Origin: CAZPKH01 sp964587165
Lineage (GTDB): Bacteria > Bacteroidota > Bacteroidia > Bacteroidales > Muribaculaceae
Length of the DNA stretch: 48,146 nt
Reading direction: 5' to 3'
NCBI GenBank assembly: GCA_964587165.1
Contig: CAZPKH010000010.1
Location: 1 to 48,146, forward strand
In this document: positions 15,449 to 24,452 of the stretch, one piece after another
How the letters are laid out: each line of letters opens with the position of its first letter
Numbering within the stretch: position 1 is the first letter of the stretch
Translations under genes and position numbers: made by a program
Notes under the pieces: generated by a model
The model's database searches: none
The model's input: only the letters and a program-made list of their open reading frames with translations
What the model was told of the DNA's origin: nothing

Positions 15449-18400
15449 TCAGCGGCGGTCGAGCACCTTTCGGCCGCGGGATATCTTGATGCCGCGGTAC
15501 GAATCATCGACGCGTACGCCTTGGATGTTGTATACCGGCTCGTCGGGCTGCTCGGCATCGGCTTCGGGGAGCTCGATGCTGTCGACGCTCTTGACGAGCT
15601 GATGAGTGAGAGGTGTCGAAAGGTCGACAAGCTCCAAGTGCAGAGGATGGTAGCCCGAAGCTGCAATGTGGAGCGAGTAGTCCTTGGCGTGCTGTATCAC
15701 GGGTACCTCAAACTGCCCGACCTCGTCGGAAGTGCCTGTGTACTTCACATTGTCGCTGCTCAGAGTGATCTGTGCTCCCGACACGGGGGTGCCGTCGGCC
15801 TGATCGATCACTACGCCGGTGTAGCGGCGTGAGTTGGAGAAGGTCATGTTGACCACTACCATATCGGTGGACGATGCGCTCGAAGCATCCATCGCCTCCC
15901 ACGACGAGTAGTTTTCCTTATAGTATGTCTTGCCGGTGGGATCGGCCTCGAAGTTTGTTGTCGAGCCGTCGCTCTCGGCGCGCACCACGATGCGGAGGTT
16001 GCCGCCGGTGTAGCGGAACGGTTCGGCCAGCTCAAACGACATGATCTCGGTGGGCGAATAAGCGCTTCCGGCGGAGGTTATGCTGATCTCCTGATCTACG
16101 ATCTTGATCATCTCGGTGGTGTCGAACACCGGTGCCGAGTCGGCATCGTCGTCGGTGTTGGCTATCCAGATCTCGATGTTGGCCGAGGTGGTGCGGTATG
16201 CCGAGTAGTACCCTTTGTAGTTTATCTCGGTGATCTCGGCACCAGCGGGCATGTCGATTTTGTCGGCAGGATAGAGGGTCGACGAAGTGCTGTAGCCGGC
16301 AAAGAACGACGCCGGTGCTTTGTTGACGAAGCTGTCGGGAGTGCCTATGGTGATTTCGCCTTCCGATTTCTCGTCGTCGACCGGCACGTCGACCGGCACA
16401 CTCTCCATGCGCTCGCCGTCGCCCCAAGCCACGGCATACGATATGTTGCGGTTGCCGGCGGCGTGGAATGTGTAGTCGAACGTGTACAGATGCTCCGATG
16501 CCTCGTTGTCGAAGTCGGCATTGTTGGCCTCAAGCGCTACACCTTCTGCAGTCTCGGCCACGTTGCCGTCTACGAGCAGCGACACCGAGTATGAGCCGGC
16601 CTCAAACGGTGTGGCGTTTACATTCTGCACAAGCACCGAGGTGGCTATAGCGCAGTTGACCACTGCCTCGGAGGGCACAGTCTGAGCCTTGATGTAGAGG
16701 TCGCGGGCCGGGTTGAGCACCGCGTTGTGAGTGGCGGCATTGTCGGCCACTTCGCCAAGCGGAGCAGAGTAGGGGAAGTAGCCCGGGCAGGCCACTTCGA
16801 CCACGTAGCTGTCGAGGTTTTTCTTCAGCTCGGCGGTGTAGGTACCCGAGGCATCGGTTGTGGCATAATACTCCACGTCGCCCGATTTTACGGTCACTTT
16901 GGCGCCGGATATGGGGTCGGATGTGGATGCATCGGTCACTATGCCGCTCACCACTATCGGGCGAGCCTCGACCGAGAGGAACACCACGGGTGCATCAGCA
17001 CTGTAGGTGCGGGGTGAATATGTGGCTGAGCTGTCGTAGTCATAGGCAGCTTTGCCGGCTTTCGAGTCGTAATAATACTTCACTGAGCCGGTGGTCTCGG
17101 CCACATTGATGAAGCGCATGCGGATGTTTCCGCCGGTGTAGGCAAACGGAGCGTCGGCCAGATCGATCACGAGCACCTCGTCGCCGCTCACTGACGGGAA
17201 CTCCCAGTCAAACTCCTTGGTCATATCCTCCTCGGTCAGGGCACTCCAGGTGTTGGTGCTCGAAGGGATGGTCGCCAGGTCGGTGTTCTCGACCCACACC
17301 TTGATGTGGTTTTTCACACCCGACGAAGTCACATTGCCCTTGAAGGCTATGCGGTTCACTTTGGCGCCGGCATCCAGCGGGATGGCATCGGCCGAGTAGA
17401 TTATGTCGGAGTATGTGTATTTGGAGTTTGTTTTTACGGGAGCTTTGTCGGTGGTGGCAGTGCCTGTCGTACCGACCTGCACATCGCTGCGCATCACTTC
17501 TTCCGAGATAGCCACATCGGTAGCCTCGGCAGCGGCAATATCAGAGTCGTCGGCAGCCACAAGAGCCATGCGCATCGCGGCAGCCTCGACTGCGGCGTGA
17601 GGTGTGTAGCTGAGGGTATAGGTGGCAGATGCGCCGGGAGCGAGAGCTTCGCCCTGTGCGGTGGCTATCCGAGCACCGTCGGAAGTCAGGACGACGGTAT
17701 AGGAGCCGTCGGCGAGTGCGGGGCCGACATTGCGCACGGTCATCGAAGCGGTGTAGAGCGAGTTCACTTCACCCTGCGCGGGGAGCGACGAGTCGGTCAC
17801 AACCACGTCGTGTGCCACCTGAGCCTTGCTGAATCCGTAAAGCTCGGAGATATATACGTTGGTGCACTCCAGGCCGATGTAGTAGTCGCCGGGCTCGATG
17901 CCGGTAAGGGTGTACTCCTCGTAGGTGGAAGTGAGGTCGGCAGCGTCAAAGTCGCCTGCTATCTCCTCCCAGTTGATGCGGTCGGTCGAGCGGTAAGCCT
18001 TGAAGGTGGCGCGGGTGTAAGAGCTTGTGCCGTTCTTGGCTATGGTGACGGTGAGAGCCTCGGAGGGGTCGGTCACTGTCAGACGCGGGGTGACCAGCTT
18101 GCCTCCTGCCGAGTTGTAGGTCACGGCTGCCTTGCCTGTGGTGAAGCTCCACACGTTGGCCTCGTCGATCATGTCGTCGGGGAGTTTCTTGTCGCTGAAG
18201 TTTTCATACCAGCGGTCGGGGTCGAGCATATTCGCCTTGAGGTTGAGCGTGAACTCGCCGAAGTCGTCGCCCTTGAATATCACGGCACCGGTGCGCGGCC
18301 CGAAATTGCCGTCGGCTACGGTAGCTATGGCGCAAGCCACATGTTCGCCGGCTTCGAGGCGAAGCACGCCGCCGGTCGAGGCTGCGAAGCCGTCGCCGTC

Positions 18401-19459
18401 CACCTCGAGGGTGTATTCAAGCGGAGCGGTGCCTGTGTTGTATACCCACACGGTTTCGGTCTGGGCGGTCTGTGCCGAGCCGAAGTTGAGTGTCGTGCCG
18501 TTGGAGATACTGTTGTAGGAGCTTGTGCTTTCGGAGCTTTGCAGGCGGAACTCGGAGGCGTAGGGCACGATGGTGATTTTCTGCCAGTCGTAGCTGTCGG
18601 ATATGTTCTCTGTGACGCGGAATGTCACTGCACCGGAAAGCGCGCTTGCGTCGAATGTATAGATGAAAGTATCATCTATCGACTCGCCGGGGTTGAGCGT
18701 CTGCTCCACCGGGAGTGTGCCGAACTCTGTATTGTCGGCCGAGAGGGTGAGCGAGTACCCCTCCTCGCCGGGGGTGAAAGGCACTTCGCCGTCGTTGGTG
18801 AGGCGCACGTCGAATTTGAGAGTGAGCATCTTTGAGGCATCGAGCTCGATGGTGTAGGTGCTTCCGCTTTTGGTGAAAGCGGGCTCCGAAGCCTCAAGCG
18901 AGATGGCGGGCGATTTGATCGAGCGCAGATAAGTCACGTCGGCGGTCTGTGCGGTGAAGTCGTCGAATACCACGTTGTGGCCGCGCAGACCCAGGCGGGT
19001 GGCCGTGGGGATGTCGGAAAATTCGAGCTCGACAAAGCCGTCGGCCGACAGTTCGGGGTTCACATCGGGTGTCAGCTCTTCGCCCTTGGTGAAGGTGCCG
19101 TTGGACGATTCGCTGACGGCGTAAAACTTCATACTCCCTCCGTCGTCGGCGAGCTTGACCTTGAGGGTCACTTTGCCCGACACCGGGGGTGTGATCAGAT
19201 AGTCGTCGTAAGCCGGGATGTTGGGGTAGCGTTGCACTACCTTTACGGCATTGTCGCCGGCCGATGTCTCGACAGCGGAATAAGTCGCGGCATAATACGA
19301 CGAATAGGAGTGACGGCTCCACCCTTTTGGATGATAGCCGCTTGTAGCCGGATTGTCGTTGTCGAATGTCTCGATGTAGTTTTGCTGCACCTCGGCAAAT
19401 GCAGGGAGAACAGCCGTGCAAACCGACATCAGACATAGCAGTAACAGTCGTTTAAGCAT
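15449..19459 (-). CDS. Giant secreted adhesin-like protein, T9SS-like C-terminus
   Basis: This 1336-residue protein begins with a signal peptide (MLKRLLLLCLMSVCTAVLPAFA). A choice-of-anchor/cleaved-adhesin module follows (NYIETFDNDNPATSGYHPKG). Then come several beta-sandwich regions, including CARDB-like stretches (AHDVVVTDSSLPAQGEVNSL, YTASMTVRNVGPALADGSYT). Two carboxypeptidase-regulatory-like domains begin VSGIVTDASTSDPISGAKVT (about 880) and YTGVVIDQADGTPVSGAQIT (about 1225). It ends VYNIQGVRVDDSYRGIKISR, RGRKVLDRR, the style of T9SS-type C-terminal ends in this order. It is likely a surface or extracellular protein. The gene has its own promoter at 19597-19627 and a leader of about 130 nt. 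No enzymatic motif is visible. Confidence 0.85.
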   Translation of the reverse strand: MLKRLLLLCLMSVCTAVLPAFAEVQQNYIETFDNDNPATSGYHPKGWSRHSYSSYYAATYSAVETSAGDNAVKVVQRYPNIPAYDDYLITPPVSGKVTLKVKLADDGGSMKFYAVSESSNGTFTKGEELTPDVNPELSADGFVELEFSDIPTATRLGLRGHNVVFDDFTAQTADVTYLRSIKSPAISLEASEPAFTKSGSTYTIELDASKMLTLKFDVRLTNDGEVPFTPGEEGYSLTLSADNTEFGTLPVEQTLNPGESIDDTFIYTFDASALSGAVTFRVTENISDSYDWQKITIVPYASEFRLQSSESTSSYNSISNGTTLNFGSAQTAQTETVWVYNTGTAPLEYTLEVDGDGFAASTGGVLRLEAGEHVACAIATVADGNFGPRTGAVIFKGDDFGEFTLNLKANMLDPDRWYENFSDKKLPDDMIDEANVWSFTTGKAAVTYNSAGGKLVTPRLTVTDPSEALTVTIAKNGTSSYTRATFKAYRSTDRINWEEIAGDFDAADLTSTYEEYTLTGIEPGDYYIGLECTNVYISELYGFSKAQVAHDVVVTDSSLPAQGEVNSLYTASMTVRNVGPALADGSYTVVLTSDGARIATAQGEALAPGASATYTLSYTPHAAVEAAAMRMALVAADDSDIAAAEATDVAISEEVMRSDVQVGTTGTATTDKAPVKTNSKYTYSDIIYSADAIPLDAGAKVNRIAFKGNVTSSGVKNHIKVWVENTDLATIPSSTNTWSALTEEDMTKEFDWEFPSVSGDEVLVIDLADAPFAYTGGNIRMRFINVAETTGSVKYYYDSKAGKAAYDYDSSATYSPRTYSADAPVVFLSVEARPIVVSGIVTDASTSDPISGAKVTVKSGDVEYYATTDASGTYTAELKKNLDSYVVEVACPGYFPYSAPLGEVADNAATHNAVLNPARDLYIKAQTVPSEAVVNCAIATSVLVQNVNATPFEAGSYSVSLLVDGNVAETAEGVALEANNADFDNEASEHLYTFDYTFHAAGNRNISYAVAWGDGERMESVPVDVPVDDEKSEGEITIGTPDSFVNKAPASFFAGYSTSSTLYPADKIDMPAGAEITEINYKGYYSAYRTTSANIEIWIANTDDDADSAPVFDTTEMIKIVDQEISITSAGSAYSPTEIMSFELAEPFRYTGGNLRIVVRAESDGSTTNFEADPTGKTYYKENYSSWEAMDASSASSTDMVVVNMTFSNSRRYTGVVIDQADGTPVSGAQITLSSDNVKYTGTSDEVGQFEVPVIQHAKDYSLHIAASGYHPLHLELVDLSTPLTHQLVKSVDSIELPEADAEQPDEPVYNIQGVRVDDSYRGIKISRGRKVLDRR

Positions 19460-19596
19460 GTGTGAAAAGTGTGTATAAATGATTGAAAATTAGAATTGTA
19501 TAATTGGAAATAAAGGTGCAGTGAGATCTGAACCCTATTGGAAAACCAAGCTCTGTGCGGTGGGCTGATAGCGACTTTAAATTAATGTTAATATTA

Positions 19597-19627
19597 CAAA
19601 AGTAGTAATAAATTCCATTAATGCAAA
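19597..19627 (-). promoter_or_regulatory. Promoter of the 1336-residue secreted protein gene
   Basis: The minus strand has TTTG at 19627-19624 and TACTTTTG at 19604-19597, 19 nt apart. This is a near-ideal Bacteroidetes promoter. It implies a 5' leader of roughly 130 nt before the ATG at 19459; I saw no riboswitch in that leader. Confidence 0.85.
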
Positions 19628-19653
19628 AATATCCGCTGATAAAATTGAAAGAT

Positions 19654-20367
19654 TCAGATAGTGGCGGCCAGGGTGAGGATAGAGAAGCGCGTGGTGGGCG
19701 AGGCTTCGGCCAGGGCATTGATGCAGCGTGTCAGTGTGGCACCGGTGGTGAGCACGTCGTCGACCACAAGAAGATGTTTCCCGGCTATTTCGCCGTCGTG
19801 CGCCGAGGTGTAGATACCCTTGGTGTTGATCCATCGGCCTGCGGCTCCGAGGTGTGTCTGCGTGGAGTGGGTGCGGCTGGCGCGCAGATGATCGCCGACG
19901 GCTATCCCTGTAGCATCACTTATTCCGGCGGCTATATAGTCGGCCTGATTATATCCGCGCCGCCACTTTTTGAATGTATGCATCGGCACCGGCTCTATCA
20001 GCTCGATGCCGTCGAAGAACCCCTCGGCGGAAAGAATCCCTGCAAATTCGGCGGCCAGACGCCGTGCGAGCGACGGACGCCCGTTGTATTTCGCCTTATG
20101 GATCAGCCGGGCATACGAGCTGTCGCGCTTGTAGTAGAAGTAGGCGGCGGTGCGCTCTACCGGAGCGTTGGCTATCACCCTCTGATGGCCGATGCTCGGG
20201 TCGGTGAGGTGCAGATCGGCGCGCGGCAGCTCCATGCGGCACTCCAGACAGATCAACCCTTCGCCGCGTACCAACAACCGCCCGCATACCGGACATAGGG
20301 GCGGATAGAGCATACCGATCAGCTCCTCGGCTCCTCGCCGCAACGCGCTTACTCCTCCTGCTGCCAT
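19654..20367 (-). CDS. ComF-family phosphoribosyltransferase-like protein
   Basis: This 237-residue protein has an N-terminal zinc ribbon (LCPVCGRLL, LICLECRMEL) and a C-terminal PRPP-binding loop, HLLVVDDVLTTGATLTRCINAL. AAYFYYKRDSSYARLIHKAKYNG and WRRGYNQADYIAAGISDATG are also ComF-like. ComF proteins are needed for DNA uptake in competent bacteria, but in Bacteroidetes the role is untested. I placed the start at ATG 20367, which overlaps the end of recX by 19 nt. A longer open frame upstream is only the other-frame shadow of recX. Confidence 0.9.
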   Translation of the reverse strand: MAAGGVSALRRGAEELIGMLYPPLCPVCGRLLVRGEGLICLECRMELPRADLHLTDPSIGHQRVIANAPVERTAAYFYYKRDSSYARLIHKAKYNGRPSLARRLAAEFAGILSAEGFFDGIELIEPVPMHTFKKWRRGYNQADYIAAGISDATGIAVGDHLRASRTHSTQTHLGAAGRWINTKGIYTSAHDGEIAGKHLLVVDDVLTTGATLTRCINALAEASPTTRFSILTLAATI

Positions 20368-20846
20368 AGCGAGGGGTCTTTGATCAGGCGTATCACCATG
20401 TCGGGCTCGTAGCCGCGCGACGCGCCGTAGCGGAACAGCCGCGTGCGGCCGTCGTAGCTGTCGGCCTCGGCTCCGAGCATACGCATTTTGGCGCGGAGCA
20501 GCGTGCGCAGGTTCTCCTCGTAGATGTCGGGGTCGATCACCTCGTCGAGAGCTTCGCGTATGGTGTCGCGGCCGATGCGTTTGGCTATCAGGCCTATCAC
20601 GATCTTCTTGCGCCCCCAGCGGTCGAACTGATACTTCTGGGCGGCATATAGGCGTGCAAACCGCTCGTCGTCGACAAATTTCCCTTCCCTGAGCTTTGCC
20701 ATGATCCGCTCGGCTGCACCTTCCGCCACAAGCCACCGGCGCAGCTTCTGCCGCAGGTCATAGCTGCACTGCTCGGAGCGTGCGCACAGCTCGGCGAGTC
20801 GCTCGAAGGCTCGCCCGGGCTCTACAGGTTTTGGAGCGCTCCTCAT
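20349..20846 (-). CDS. recX: RecX-family regulatory protein
   Basis: RecX binds and restrains RecA filaments. This 165-residue protein is close to the usual length and mostly helical. Diagnostic segments are SYDLRQKLRRWLVAEGA, KFVDDERFARLYAAQKYQFD and GRKKIVIGLIAKRIGRDTIR, then EENLRTLLRAKMRML. Its start overlaps the prmC stop as ATGA, and its end overlaps comF, so the three genes form one operon led by prmC. Confidence 0.9.
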   Translation of the reverse strand: MRSAPKPVEPGRAFERLAELCARSEQCSYDLRQKLRRWLVAEGAAERIMAKLREGKFVDDERFARLYAAQKYQFDRWGRKKIVIGLIAKRIGRDTIREALDEVIDPDIYEENLRTLLRAKMRMLGAEADSYDGRTRLFRYGASRGYEPDMVIRLIKDPSLWQQEE

Positions 20847-21697
20847 GGACGTCGCGCTTTGATGAACCGACGGCGCCCCTGTGCGTCGGGGAGCACCGTC
20901 ACATCAGCAAACCCTGCCTGCGCCACACACGCCGCCGTGGCATCGGCATACAGAGGGTTGATCTCGAAATAGAGGCCACCGCCGTGGCGCAGAGCTGTGG
21001 CAGCTCCGGCAGCTATTGCGCGGTAGAAAAGAAGCGGGTCGGCATCAGGCACAAACAGCGCTGCCGCCGGCTCATAATCGAGCACGTTCGCTTCCATCGA
21101 CGCCCGCTCGCTTTCGGCTATGTAGGGCGGGTTGCTCACCACGATATCGTAGGCCTGCTGCGGCCACGCGGCCGTCAGAATATCCTCTACGGCAAAGTCG
21201 GTGCTCCGGCCGGAGCGCAGCTCAATGGCGTTCTGGCGCGCTACCTCGATGGCGGCCTGAGAGATGTCGACGCCGCGCACTTTGGCAAACTTCAATGCCC
21301 GCGCCAGGGCTATCGCTATGCATCCCGAGCCGGTGCAGGCGTCGAGCACGCGCAGATCGGTGCTGTCGGCATAGTCGTCGGTGATCAGGTCGACGAGCTC
21401 GGCAGTCTCCGGGCGAGGTATCAGCGTGGCGGGTGTGACGTGCAGCGTCATGCCGCAGAAAGCCGCCTCGCCGGTGATATATTGTATCGGCTCGTGGCGC
21501 AGCAGCCGCGCCTCGACGTCGGCGGCGTGACGCTCCAGATACTCGCCGGCGGGGGTGTCGGCATGGGTTAGGAGCCACACGCGGTCGTGGCCGGAGTAAA
21601 ATTCCAACGCAACCCTTGTCAGCCAACGCGCCTCGCGCTCGCCGTACATAGGCGTGAGCCGTTCCACCAGTCCGTGCTGTAATTGTGAGATAGTCAT
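20843..21697 (-). CDS. prmC: Release factor glutamine methyltransferase
   Basis: PrmC methylates the Gln of the GGQ motif of peptide release factors. This 284-residue protein has an N-terminal helical domain with EPIQYITGEAAFCGMTLHV, then the SAM motif VLDACTGSGCIAIALA. The catalytic NPPY lies in IVVSNPPYIAESE near residue 185. The C-terminal VLPDAQGRRRFIKARRP is family-like. The ATG at 21697 lies only 4 nt behind a TAATTTTG box, so the transcript may be leaderless. Confidence 0.95.
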   Translation of the reverse strand: MTISQLQHGLVERLTPMYGEREARWLTRVALEFYSGHDRVWLLTHADTPAGEYLERHAADVEARLLRHEPIQYITGEAAFCGMTLHVTPATLIPRPETAELVDLITDDYADSTDLRVLDACTGSGCIAIALARALKFAKVRGVDISQAAIEVARQNAIELRSGRSTDFAVEDILTAAWPQQAYDIVVSNPPYIAESERASMEANVLDYEPAAALFVPDADPLLFYRAIAAGAATALRHGGGLYFEINPLYADATAACVAQAGFADVTVLPDAQGRRRFIKARRP

Positions 21698-21701
21698 GCG
21701 G

Positions 21702-21732
21702 CAAAATTAATCAAATTTGGCTACATTTGCAA
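21702..21732. promoter_or_regulatory. Compact divergent promoters of prmC and the btuF-like gene
   Basis: Only 37 nt separate the two start codons. On the minus strand, TAATTTTG (21709-21702) has a TTG at 21732-21730, 20 nt upstream. On the plus strand, TACATTTG (21722-21729) ends 5 nt before the ATG at 21735; its -33 is not clear. The two promoters overlap physically, so polymerases could compete. Confidence 0.75.
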
Positions 21733-21734
21733 TC

Positions 21735-22865
21735 ATGATACGTATCTTCATTTCTCTGCTGGCAGCGCTCTCTGTGGCGGTGCTGACGGGCGGATGCGCC
21801 GGGGGCGCCGCGGCGACGGCCGACGATTTCACCGACACTGTATATGCACCCGACTATGCCCGCGGCTTCGTGATACTCGGCGCGCCGGGGCGGCAGTCGA
21901 CCATGGTCGTCACACACACGCCGTGGCAAGGTGCGTCCGACACCGACTCACGGCGGCTGCTGATACTGCGCGGCGGCGAGACAGCGCCCGCACGGTTCGA
22001 CGGGAAGGTGATCGACGGCGATGCGATGCGTATCGCCTGCATGTCGTCGACTCATGTCGCTATGCTCGATGCCGTAGGGGCCACCGGCCGCGTGGTCGGT
22101 GTGTCGGGGCTTGATTATATCAACAATCCCGCCATAAAGGCCCGCCGCGACGATATAGCCGAGATAGGGTACGAGGGGAACTACAACTATGAAGCTCTGA
22201 TAGCGGTACGGCCCGATCTGGTGCTTCTCTACGGCATATCTGCCGCAAGCCCGCTGGAGCAGAAGCTTGATGAACTTGGCATACCGTACGCCTACGTGGG
22301 CGAATATCTCGAGGAGTCGCCCTTGGGCAAAGCCGAGTGGAGCGTGGCTGTGGCCGAGATGGCAGGTATGCGCCGGAAAGCTGTCGAGCGGCAGCGGCGA
22401 CTCCCGGCGCGCTATGATGCTCTGCGCCGTGCTGCGGCTGCCGACACTCTCCGCCCCACGGTGATGATCAACACTCCGTATGCCGACTCGTGGCAGATGG
22501 CACCCCCGTCGAGCTACGTCGGACGCCTCATAGCCGATGCCGGCGGCAGCTATATCTACACCCCGACCGACACTGCCACAAACCGCTCGCTCGCTATAGA
22601 TATGGAGCAGGCTTACCGTATGGCCTCGCAGGCCGATGTATGGATCAACACCGGGCAGATCTACACCCTTGGCGAGATGCGCTCGCTCTACCCGCGCTTT
22701 GCCTTGACGCCTCCGATGCTCACGGGACGCGTGTGGAACAGCTCGGCCGACTACTGGGAGAGCGGTGTGATGAACCCCGACCTTGTGCTCACCGACCTGA
22801 TAAAGATTTTTCACCCGGCGCTCTTGCCCGACAGCGCCTTCACCTACTATGCGCCTCTGAAATGA
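21735..22865 (+). CDS. ABC transporter substrate-binding lipoprotein, BtuF/FecB type
   Basis: This 376-residue protein has a signal peptide with a lipobox-like LTGGC (MIRIFISLLAALSVAVLTGG). A periplasmic binding protein fold of the siderophore/cobalamin class follows: MSSTHVAMLDAVGATGRVVG, ARRDDIAEIGYEGNYNYEAL, RPDLVLLYG, IPYAYVGEYLEESPLGKAEW. It hands substrate to the permease encoded next, with ATGA overlap. Iron chelates or corrinoids are both possible; sequence alone does not decide. I chose ATG 21735 because an earlier in-frame start would interrupt the promoter and the signal peptide. Confidence 0.87.
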   Translation: MIRIFISLLAALSVAVLTGGCAGGAAATADDFTDTVYAPDYARGFVILGAPGRQSTMVVTHTPWQGASDTDSRRLLILRGGETAPARFDGKVIDGDAMRIACMSSTHVAMLDAVGATGRVVGVSGLDYINNPAIKARRDDIAEIGYEGNYNYEALIAVRPDLVLLYGISAASPLEQKLDELGIPYAYVGEYLEESPLGKAEWSVAVAEMAGMRRKAVERQRRLPARYDALRRAAAADTLRPTVMINTPYADSWQMAPPSSYVGRLIADAGGSYIYTPTDTATNRSLAIDMEQAYRMASQADVWINTGQIYTLGEMRSLYPRFALTPPMLTGRVWNSSADYWESGVMNPDLVLTDLIKIFHPALLPDSAFTYYAPLK

Positions 22866-23857
22866 AACAGTCAGCCCGCTCTGCCGTTGTGTTCGCCGGA
22901 CTATCAGCCGCCGTGGCGATACTGCTTGTGGTCGACATGATGACCGGCTCCACTCCTCTATCGCCCGCGCAGGTGTGGGGGGCGCTCTGCGGACATGCCG
23001 ACGAGACGACGGTTGTGATAGTGCGCGGATTGCGCCTCGTCAAGGCTCTTGTGGCTATAATGGCCGGTGCAGCTCTGGGTGTGAGCGGGCTGCAGATGCA
23101 GACCCTCTTCCGCAACCCTCTGGCGGGCCCTTCGGTGCTCGGTATCACCTCCGGAGCGAGCCTCGGTGTGGCGCTGCTGCTGCTTGGCGCACCGTTGCTT
23201 GGCGGCGCGGCGTCGTCGCTGTCGAGCCTTGGTGTGGCCGGGGCTGCCTGGATCGGATCGGCGGCGGTGCTCGTGGTAGTGGCCGTGGTGAGTGTTCGTA
23301 TGCGCGACATCATGGTGGTGCTCGTGCTCGGGCTGATGTTTTCGTCGGCCGTAGGGGCTGTGGTGCAGGTGCTCCAGTATCTGAGCCGTGATCAGGCCCT
23401 CAAGTCGTTTGTCGTATGGACTATGGGGTCGCTCGGCGATGTGACCTCCGCGCAGCTCGGCGTGCTCGCTCCGGCGGTGGTGTTGGGTCTGCTTCTGGCG
23501 GTGGCGGCTGTGAAACCGTTGAATCTGCTGCTGCTGGGCGAGTCGACGGCTGTCACGATGGGTTTGAACCCTCGGCGAGCCCGCTTGTTGATATTTATGT
23601 CGACCACACTGCTGGCCGGCACCGTCACGGCGTTCTGCGGCCCCATCAGCTTTATAGGCCTGGCGGTGCCGCATACGGCCAGGATGATGCTCGACACATC
23701 CGACGCGCGCCGCCTTCTGCCGTGCACGGTGCTCGCCGGTGCGGTGATGATGCTGGTGTGCGACATCCTCTCGCGGCAGTTCATGCTCCCGATCAATGCC
23801 CTTACTTCGCTCATGGGTATACCGGTGGTGGTATGGATCGTGGCCCGGCGCCGCTGA
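22862..23857 (+). CDS. FecCD/BtuC-type ABC transporter permease
   Basis: This 331-residue protein has about ten membrane segments. FecCD hallmarks are RLVKALVAIMAGAALGVSGL, QTLFRNPLAGPSVLGITSGA, and the C-terminal FCGPISFIGLAVPHTARMML with REFMLP-like SRQFMLPINALTSLMG. The ATG at 22862 overlaps the substrate-binding protein's stop as ATGA; a longer frame upstream is a shadow of that gene. It should form the inner-membrane channel of an importer, but no ATPase gene follows: a DJ-1-like gene comes next. The ATPase must be encoded elsewhere, or the module is incomplete. Confidence 0.93.
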   Translation: MKQSARSAVVFAGLSAAVAILLVVDMMTGSTPLSPAQVWGALCGHADETTVVIVRGLRLVKALVAIMAGAALGVSGLQMQTLFRNPLAGPSVLGITSGASLGVALLLLGAPLLGGAASSLSSLGVAGAAWIGSAAVLVVVAVVSVRMRDIMVVLVLGLMFSSAVGAVVQVLQYLSRDQALKSFVVWTMGSLGDVTSAQLGVLAPAVVLGLLLAVAAVKPLNLLLLGESTAVTMGLNPRRARLLIFMSTTLLAGTVTAFCGPISFIGLAVPHTARMMLDTSDARRLLPCTVLAGAVMMLVCDILSRQFMLPINALTSLMGIPVVVWIVARRR

Positions 23858-23896
23858 CAGTTAAATAAATACTTAAACCTTAATATATAGAAAACT

Positions 23897-24451
23897 ATGA
23901 CATCCTATCTCTTTTTAGCTCCCGGTTTTGAGGAGATCGAAGCCGTCGCGACAGTCGATGTGCTCCGCCGTGCCGACATTGATGTGCGCACCGTCGCCGT
24001 GACCACCGACGGCTCTGAAGCTGTCGAGGGCGCCCACGGGGTGCCCGTGGTGGCCGATTTCCATATCGATCAGCTCGACCTCAACGGTGCTGACTGGCTT
24101 ATTTGTCCCGGCGGTCTGCCCGGCGCTCAGAATCTGCACGAGTGCAGCAAGCTCAACCTCGCCCTGATAGCTCACAACGACCGCGGCGGCCATATTGCCG
24201 CTATCTGCGCTTCGCCCGCGCTGGTGCTCGCGCCGCTCGGTATACTCGATGGCCGACAGGCCACATGCTACCCCGGCTTCGAGGAGCAGTGCCCCAAAGC
24301 CAAGATGACCGGCGCGGCTGTCGAGGTGGCCGGAAACGTGATAACAGGCAACGGCCCGGCCAGCACCGTGAAATTTGCCCTCGCTATCGTGGCCGAAGCC
24401 GCCGGACAGAGCGTGGCCGACCAGGTAGCCGCAGGAATGCTTGTGAAATGA
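23897..24451 (+). CDS. DJ-1/PfpI (YajL-type) family protein
   Basis: This 184-residue protein has the DJ-1 fold. Diagnostic segments are the start YLFLAPGFEEIEAVATVDVL, the DWLICPGGLPGAQNL loop, and the nucleophile elbow IAAICASPALVLAPLG with its reactive Cys near residue 104. It ends with NVITGNGPASTVKFALAI. Members act in protein or metabolite repair and oxidative stress; the exact reaction is debated. It is encoded 39 nt after the permease and 1 nt before cinA. Confidence 0.93.
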   Translation: MTSYLFLAPGFEEIEAVATVDVLRRADIDVRTVAVTTDGSEAVEGAHGVPVVADFHIDQLDLNGADWLICPGGLPGAQNLHECSKLNLALIAHNDRGGHIAAICASPALVLAPLGILDGRQATCYPGFEEQCPKAKMTGAAVEVAGNVITGNGPASTVKFALAIVAEAAGQSVADQVAAGMLVK

Positions 24452-24452
24452 T

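Noticed and set aside
17306..18835. Open frame of 509 codons on the plus strand
   Set aside because: Antisense to the 1336-residue secreted protein; composition (His/Gly/Val-rich) is that of a shadow and no motif is seen.
20368..20736. Upstream extension of the ComF gene by 123 codons
   Set aside because: The extension overlaps recX in another frame and is Arg/His-rich; the zinc-ribbon ComF start at 20367 fits the family.
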